Assembly: GCA_032353305.1 (NCBI GenBank)
Contig: JAUCNG010424465.1
Location: 1 to 10,015, forward strand
Source: Cephalothrix spiralis
Taxonomy: Eukaryota; Nemertea; Palaeonemertea; Archinemertea; Cephalotrichidae
Reading direction: 5' to 3'
Length of the DNA: 10,015 nucleotides
The translations under genes and the position numbers were made by a program. This document shows positions 1 through 7,700 of the stretch, piece by piece. Position 1 is the stretch's first letter; every line of letters starts with the position of its first letter. The notes beneath the pieces are model-generated. The model was not told where the DNA came from. It saw nothing but the letters and a program-made list of their open reading frames with translations, and did not search any database.

Positions 1-175
1 CGGCCACATTTTTGGCCGCCATCTTGGATTCTGGCCACACGGCCACTTTTTTTTTGGGAACATTGCAAAAATCTCATCAGAACCATAGTAGCTAACGAAA
101 AAATAAGGTGAAAGTTAATACTGGGGGGGGGGGGTCCATGGGTACCCCCTCTGGCTCCCCTACTAATAGACATGG
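1..175. repeat. GGCC-rich repeat fragment with G12 homopolymer
   Basis: The first 50 bases contain repeated GGCCAC/GGCCGCC blocks and CCATCTTGGATTCTGGCC, the style of an interspersed repeat end, cut by the window edge. A run of 12 G lies at 123-134, followed closely by GGGTACCCCC. The family is not recognised. Confidence 0.4.
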
Positions 176-691
176 TAAATTAAAATAATTTCTGGACGGA
201 GAATGTTGTCAGTATACATAAAGATGTTTAACTCCAAAATAACAGAATCTGTTAACATTATATGCTTTAAAATTCTAACGACAATTGATAATACGATGAT
301 ACACTTCTCCAATATCAACTTAATATTACATGTATGCGTAATACTTTGTGGTCAATTGATCAGGGAATCATCAAGTGAAATGAGTATATTAAGATGTTGA
401 AGGTACATGTACTGTATTAAATACACGCACACGATACAACCAGATTCATATTCATTAATAATAAAACAATAAGTAAATTGTATCTATCGCTTAATTAAAT
501 GCTATGCTGTGTCCAACGCAAAAACAAGGTTTGATTTGATGAATAAATACAATATTTATAATACATGTATAATAAGTCGAGTCATGTGATATCAAACTTG
601 ATATATTTTGTGCACAGGGCAGCGGACGGTTTTACTTGCAGTTTAATCAAGTTCATTGTGACCTTGTCAGATTTTACACTCGACCATCTCC
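176..691. other. AT-rich intergenic stretch, no gene seen
   Basis: A 65-codon plus-strand frame at 203-400 has no splice context, family resemblance or coding character. The only structure noticed is three copies of TACATGTA (327, 404 and 562). Confidence 0.6.
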
Positions 692-1315
692 GATTTCGCT
701 GAAATTTTGCACACTAATAGAAAATGGTGAAAAACATGATATCCAAAATTTTGGCAAAAAAAAATGAAGATCGGTTTAGGATATTGCATTTTTGAAATTT
801 GGACAAAAGACGTGTGCCGTAAAATTTAAAATCCTTATAACTCTATTAATAGTTGACCAAAATTAATAAAGTTGGTACATGTATGATTGGAATGGATATT
901 GGATAAGGATTCAACATCTTTAATAATTTTTTCTCTAAGGGAGGTTGAATGGTGGAAAAAATATTTTCAAATATTAATCCTTGACTTTGACCCCCAGGGA
1001 CACTTTGTTTTAAAGAAAAGAGCATATAAAAGCCAATTTTTGACAAAAGAAGCGTACCGAAAAAATAAATGTGCATACACATGTTTGCACTTTTCTTTAA
1101 AACAAAAAATATTACCATTAGAATCATTTTAGCCCATTTCCTTTCCAATGATACCAACTTTATTAATTTTGGTCAAATAACTAACTCGTCTTTTGTCGAA
1201 AATGTCAAAATATCAAAATGCGATTATTCCTGAACCCTTCAAGTGTTTTCGCTAGAATTTTGGATTTCATGTTTGTTCACCACTTTCCATAAGTGTGCCA
1301 AATTTCAGCGAAATC
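692..1315. mobile_element. Palindromic (foldback/MITE-like) element
   Basis: About 190-210 nt at 692-900 is repeated in inverse, with mismatches and small indels, at about 1134-1315. Matching blocks include GATTTCGCTGAAATTT, the TGGTGAA...ACATGA...ATCCAAAATT stretch, GACAAAAGACG and GACCAAAATTAATAAAGT. The spacer between the arms (about 900-1134) also has a weaker direct echo of the GACAAAAGACGTG block at 1040-1065. Frames that stay open across the element on both strands are by-products of the mirrored sequence. There is no transposase. Exact ends are unclear because similarity fades outside 692 and 1315. Confidence 0.75.
1159..1164 (-). terminator. Candidate polyadenylation signal AATAAA
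   Basis: AATAAA reads on the minus strand about 205 nt beyond the stop codon, a normal 3' UTR distance. It lies inside the right arm of the palindromic element at 692-1315, so the 3' UTR would be largely transposon-derived. The mirror copy in the other arm gives AATAAA on the plus strand at 865-870. The placement is suggestive; no cleavage site can be seen. Confidence 0.45.
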
Positions 1316-1368
1316 AGAAATTTACATTTTTTGGGGTGAATTGAGGTGGAACATTTACATATTTAAAG

Positions 1369-1735
1369 TTATACAGTTATCGTAAGTTCTTTATCATCGG
1401 GACGTCTGTTTATTTCACATAGACGAAACGACTTCAAAACCGTTGTCACAGCAACCACAAAACAGTTAACAATCGGTGCAAGTGATGTTTTTATACCATA
1501 ACATATATTATGCAACAAAACTAATAGTGGATTGATGATTCCATTGAATAACCCAGCGAGGAGTGGTTTTGTTAAATTTTCTCCAATTGAAACAATAATT
1601 CCGAGAATGACTGGGCGGAATATGGCCAGAACGAGAAATCTCCAAAGTTCGACTATTAAAATGATGAAGAAAGAGATCACAATTCTTAATCCTCCAAAGA
1701 ATTCTCGAAATATTCTGACGAAAATATCTTCAGCT
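1369..1735 (-). CDS. Exon 8 (residues 328-449, stop): C-terminal membrane bundle
   Basis: A strong acceptor, a T-rich tract ending TTTATTTCAG, precedes 1735. The exon runs to TAA at 1371-1369. It encodes an amphipathic start (RAEDIFVRIFREFF), then long hydrophobic stretches around 344-378, 385-409 and 413-431. Intramembrane Pro at 369, 385, 397 and 415 suggests kinked or re-entrant helices rather than simple spans. The tail FRLCEINRRPDDKELTITV is charged. The final ITV could bind a class II PDZ domain, a weak inference from three residues. Intron 7, just upstream, is only 64 nt. Confidence 0.93.
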
Positions 1736-4700
1736 CTGAAATAAATAAAAAAAGAGTAGTATGAATAATATGTTTCAGGAGGTATACTATCATTCTCACC
1801 TGTCAAAGCCTCTCCCAGCATATAGCATAGCACCAGCTGGCATTATGAAATATGATATAATACCATGGGAACGAGGATGGTATACTATATGACCTACAAG
1901 TTTTTGTTTTTCTAACGTCTTTGCACTGAGGAAGTAATTCGGGAAATCACAGTATACTGTCCATCCCATACCTTGGCAGTCGATGCGCAAATGTATTACA
2001 TAAAATAAACCTGATATAGCGAGCGCCAAAGGCGAAACATTTGATACTTCTTGGCGTTTATTTCTTGCAAATTATAGCTAACATTGCTCCAAATGACATT
2101 TTAACGTGCAAATTTCAAATAAGTTTTACTAATTAATATTGGGTGTGCACTTTCTATTGAGAGCACTTACGAAGGGTGGCCACATTTTCACCATTTCAAA
2201 TTTCCTCGACTTTTCCCAGATATCCCTGACCATTTCAAACATTTTCCCTAACCACTATTGTGATCAACAAAGCCTTTTGATCGCATTGCAATGGAATTAT
2301 TTTCAATTTAAATCGATTGTATTTTGCGTCAGTCAGCCGACGGAAATTTTGTCGATCACGGTGATACTGTAGTGTCAATGCAGAATTTAAAAAGGACTGT
2401 ATTGAACGAGGCATTATTAATTATACGACTTGAATAGTGAATACGCGCAAGATGAAAAATATCATCACGACAAATAATTTGTCATGAAGAAATGGTACAC
2501 GACAAATAATGTGTTGTTAGCTATAATTCTTATTCTACGGTCCGCGTACCATTACAGATAGTTGGTATCAAAGGACTGACCTGTTATCGTTTGCCGAGCT
2601 TTTGACTCGAGGTACGTACAAAAGAATTCTCTCTAAATCTAAGAGTTAGAATCATGGAGTATTTTTTCCGGTCGTGTTAATGAGACCGAATCCAAATTTT
2701 TTTAAAGATTGAAAATATTTCGAAGAATACTTACTTATCGGCAATTCTTTCCATAAATACATTATGTCTGGATTCAGATACAACATAATCAGGAGTTGGA
2801 TGATTGAAGTAAAATATGTTTCTGAAAAAGTAATTCTTAGAATTCAAAAAATTGTTGATTAGAAAACATCTTATAACATTATACTACATGTACTTTTATT
2901 CGTCAAGTTGTGATTGCCTCACGAGAAACCCTGAAAATTCGTGATCTTAAGTGCGACAGCATGCTTATAATTGTTAACGAACGTCCTTTCTAAAAGTACA
3001 TGTAGTATAATTTCGTAGCATATTCAAGATACAGGATTTAGGATCTATGAAACAAGGACTTTTCTCACAATTAGTCCCATCACTTGATCTTAGTAAAGAG
3101 CGCGCCGTGTACTGCCCCTTGCCAGTCACTATCAGGGTAGAGTGATCGCAAATAAGACTTTACTGTTTAGAGTCACAATTTTCCTACAGAATGGGCGGTT
3201 ATATTTAGAGTCAAAAAATTTCTACAGAAAGGGCGGTTATACTATGCTAAAGTATAGCCTTTTCCTGGGAATTTTCATATTCCATCAAGTTCAGTAGACG
3301 TAATGCGGATATTGGCCCCTTGTTTATTAGGGTAGGGCGGTTATATTTAGAGTCACAATTTTCCTTATAAATTATAAGCGTTTAGAATTTAGTTAAACCC
3401 ACCGCTTCTAATTAGTTTAGGAATCTAATTGAAAGGACGTTCATATCAAGATTTGTAAAACGGCACGGAATTAGCTGTGAATAATTAAGGCGAAACAAGT
3501 GAATTGGGATGAGCAGACAATTCAAAAGATTAAAGGACCTTTGTACTTAAGGCGTAAAAAAGTTGTTCAAAAAGTTGAAAAATAAACATACGAATTTGCA
3601 CTAGATATTTTATATGCATCATTAGACATGTATATGCCATCCGTTTTGCTCATTGAAACGATGTTCTGAGTTCTCATCTTTGCAAACGCAACCCATATAG
3701 TTCACACCTTTAGCAGTTTAGTATAGGGGTTAATGGGAGATAAAAACTCATTTTGAGCCATACGCCACCACTGTTGCTACATTTCTTTAGCTCAGTGAAC
3801 AATATACAGAAAGTTCATGCAGCAACAGTGGTTGCGTATAGCTAAAAAATCTGCAAAAAAAAACTAATGATTTCATAACTATTTATGCCGTATAAATTTT
3901 CTGACCTAGTACATTTACAAGACAATAATCTGTTAAGTGATATGTTTGTTAATTAAATACCGTATTTTCTGGTATTTTAGATCAGTAGGCATTTACGTAA
4001 CACTCACTGTGATAAATCATACGTTACATTTATTTACAATACTTGAAGTCACTAAAATCGGTCCCTAGAAATCCCGGTAATTTTGAAGGCAGTTAGCTAT
4101 GACTTTTGATAATTTTTCGACTAACAACTTTTTCACACCTTAAGTAGGCTACAAAGTACCCTAGTGAAGCCCAGTATCCGCATTACGTCTTACTGAAGGT
4201 TGGAAGAGATGCAAATTCCCAGAAAATCCTATACTTTAGCATGGTAGCTACAAAGGTTCTTTGGATGTATTTCTGAAAGGGCTTACCGGCTATCATCTCC
4301 ATTTCCACGACGACTAGGGTTGTATTTTTCTAACTGAACTTTTTCAGAAAGTTTATCAGGAATAGTTTTATCTGAAAAATTAACATAATAGAATATTACC
4401 CATGGTTTTTTGTAAACCGTAAATCGACCTTAAACCATCTCCGTAAACGTAAAATGGAGTTAAAAACGGTCGTACAACGTAAAACGAGGTATATTAAGAG
4501 ACGTAATCATAAACCGTAAAATAAGATTATTCATAAACGTAAACCGTAAATCGACTACAATCCCGTAATCGTAAAGCGTAAAAGCTTTTTAGGTTAAATA
4601 ACGTAAACCGAAATATATCATTATTAGCGTAAAACGTAAATTGTTTCAGTGTTATCTATGAAAACTAATATAACATGTTTCTTTATGTTTTTTTGTAATA

Positions 4701-7700
4701 TAAAGCATCGTGCTTTTCGGATCGAAAATTGCTCTCAAAACTCTTAAAATTCATTTCCATAATTCACGAAAAAAGGAAAAATTCTACCTAAATTCCGTAA
4801 ACGTTAAAAAAGGCAAAATTTGCGACGTTACGAATTTTAGTCTGTAAATGGGACCTCCTTTCATATTATGAATGGAAGATAAAGAAATGAATCCCCTGCT
4901 GTAGCAGGGTAAAAAGTTTCTTAAATTTGAGCTAATGTCAATTAGTTACCCTTCAGTGATGATGGCGATGGCTCTGGGTCATATAGGCTTCCTTTCCGAC
5001 TAACCCCAGAGGGCCTTACGTGTTCATGTATAGACGGTGGATCATCATCTACAAAAACAAAAAAAAATATAGTCTATTATTAATTGTATACATAAGATTT
5101 TAACAACATACGACAACAACGTAATAACATCACCAGTGGAAGTGCGCATTGATTTGAGACCTTACAGAACGATACGTGATGTCAGTTTCATCATTCATAT
5201 CATTATCTTGAATCAGCGTCACCTCCGTACAAATTATTCTAAACTGTATCAAATCTGGTAAATCGAACCGATTCTTAAAAAATAACGAAATCTTGGAAAA
5301 CGAGCCACAGCGAATAACCTTCTACTCCAAGAGTGTTCGACCCTATCGATTTCACCAAACATTGAACATGTTAAATGTAATTTTAATTGTGTATTATTGT
5401 GATTTATAATTTTCTGGGATATGTTTTTAATTTTTAGGTCTTCCCGATTTATGCAGGGTGCAATATCGGCCATGTCGCACGATTTCCAAAAATTAGTATA
5501 TTCTCTACGGACCTGATCCCTAAAAAATTAACAAAATTTTGACGGCATTTGATCACTTACAGTATTAAAACGCCCTTTCACTAGTCTGTGTTGTGATTCA
5601 TGACATAAAAGGTTTCTCTCCTCTTAGTAAAGTTATTGATACCCTGATAAATGTGAGATTAGAATTCTGTGCTTTGCTAATCTGATCATACTACTTCGGG
5701 TGGTAGTGCTAAATTCAAATCCGCAATATCATTTAGCACGGACACTCGGGCGCGCATTTATCAGGGCAAGTTAATGAACTACATCAAGATTTCCTTTACT
5801 ATAAATGATTACTTTGATACAACGTCAAAATTCCCTTCGGGTTTACCATCGTAGACTGGGGGCGTACGCAATATAGACTATAACAGATCACAAATACGCC
5901 GTAGGATTTTCTACCTTTATTTATACGCCATTTTTGAGGTTTGTTTTTTAGTGCTTAAAAATAGCTGTCGGGATTTTTTTAGAATTTTGGTGTTTCAGAA
6001 TATTTTCCCTGACCACAAGCTGAATTCCCTGACTTTCCCTGACCAATTTTCAATTCCCTGACTTTCCAGGTTTCCCTGACCCTGTAGACACCCTGTTACA
6101 TTAACTTAGTCATATTTTCCGGGAAATTGGATATTTGAGGAATTATTTTTTCTGGCTACACCAGCTTTCTGAAAATGTCCCCGAACCCGTTTTGTACCAA
6201 TAGGTTTTGATACAGTTTATAACAATTTCTACTGACACAAGAGTTATTGATGATTGAATACACTGGGCTAACTCGGTACTCGGTGTAGATAAGGTCAGAT
6301 TTTAAGTTGTTATTTAATACTGCGCCAGGTTCTCGGGGGTATCATTGGAGCACCATTCCGACTCCCTTGACTGCCTTCTTTGATTTTCACTGAAGATTAC
6401 AAAAAGAAAACAACTCTTACCGGTTATGGCACTTTGAAAGTTAGGTGGAAATTCATTTTTGACATTCCTTGATTCAACAACCGATCCACGCACATCTTTG
6501 ATCTTCGGTTCATTAACCCTTGGAGGAGAGGATTTCCTAAAATAATCAACAAAACATCTCTTTAAAAAATTGCACATAAATAAAATATTTAGAATTACCT
6601 GGTTTCTCATAATTTAAATATATCTTTCAATTATACGTGTAGTTCTTTAACAGAACCAAGAACTTGTCAAACCATATATTGCTCTTTTCTGGGACATCAC
6701 ACTGCCCTATAGATACTCCCATTAATTTAACAATCTTTCAGGCCTCATAGTAATTTTTGCTATCTCAATTTAAGGAGAATTTTGAGCAATATCTTTTTAA
6801 ATTTTAGGAGATTTTCTAGCAACTTATGAGATTTTATGAGAATATGAGTGGATTTTAACTTTCCTTCACCACAAACATATATATTTGCTTTTCAATAAAT
6901 CAATTATGCATATAATTAATTTTAAGAGACCCTAACCAAAAATGTTCCTTCAAAAATGTTCCTTCATTTTTGGCACGCACCTCTGCAGAGAGAAACCTAA
7001 AATAATAAAATCTTATACATTTTGTACCAAGCGATGTTCATATTTTAGAAGATTTTAGGAGGAATGGTCATATTTTAGGATATATCCTAAAATTGTTGGA
7101 GGACTATGAGGCCTGCCCTTTGAATCTTATAAGCGAAAAAGGCCTAGATAATTAATGATGCCATGATTTTTAGACTATAGGACATTTCAATCAAATTGAA
7201 TTCTACATATTTTCATAGCCAACTTCACTCCAGTGAAATATAGGATAACATAGGATCGCTGGTCACTATAGTATTTTTGAAAACCTAATCCGTAAACCAA
7301 ATCAATTCAAATTTTTCTCTTTACTGGGCTTACTAACCTTTTATTTCTTTTCGAATCAGTTTTCTTTATTTTATTGTTTTTGCCTTCAGTAGGTGAAGAT
7401 TTTTTTATTAGTGAAGCGAAGGGCTTTTCTAAAATCAGAAATATGACAATGGTTTTAAAGCACATAGCAGGTGAAGATTTTAAAGTTAACAAGCATGATT
7501 TGGACTATCTAAAAGTTTAATATTGATACACAGATTTATGGAACTTCTTGTATTTAACTTGACAAACCAGGATGCCAGACGAGAAGCCAGATATATTTGA
7601 TATATTGCCACCAAAATGTTTCAAACCCTGTCAAGTTGACAAATTATAATTGTAATGATTTACAAAAATCGGGTTCAACTCGCAATAAAATTGTTAGCCC

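Noticed and set aside
203-400. 65-codon plus-strand frame
   Set aside because: AT-rich, hydrophobic by composition only, with no context supporting expression.
846-1157. Overlapping open frames on both strands (846-1157 minus, 887-1132 plus)
   Set aside because: They lie in the spacer and arms of a palindromic repeat. Mirrored sequence explains the open frames and no transposase motif is present.
2735-2821. Alternative reading of exon 6 as a hydrophobic segment (ETYFTSIIQLLIMLYLN...), which is also open
   Set aside because: It would need phase 1 on entry, which fits exon 4 but leaves out exon 5. Exon 5 has strong splice signals and its exit phase selects the other frame, which also joins exon 7 at a site that keeps the first hydrophobic helix intact.
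3193-3355. CRISPR-like repeats
   Set aside because: Only three copies, irregular spacing, similar sequence between copies and a eukaryotic intron setting. These are tandem repeat remnants.
5019-5024. Alternative donor GTAAGG inside exon 4
   Set aside because: It leaves phase 0, which does not match the phase-1 entry of exon 5. The frame stays open to the donor at 4949.
5249-5473. 74-codon minus-strand frame starting MADIAPCINRED, inside intron 3
   Set aside because: No acceptor/donor pair in matching phase, and exons 3 and 4 already join in frame without it.
5656-5740. tRNA gene
   Set aside because: The cloverleaf has wrong arm lengths, a 12-bp outer stem, no recognisable box A and an imperfect box B, so it cannot be called a tRNA.
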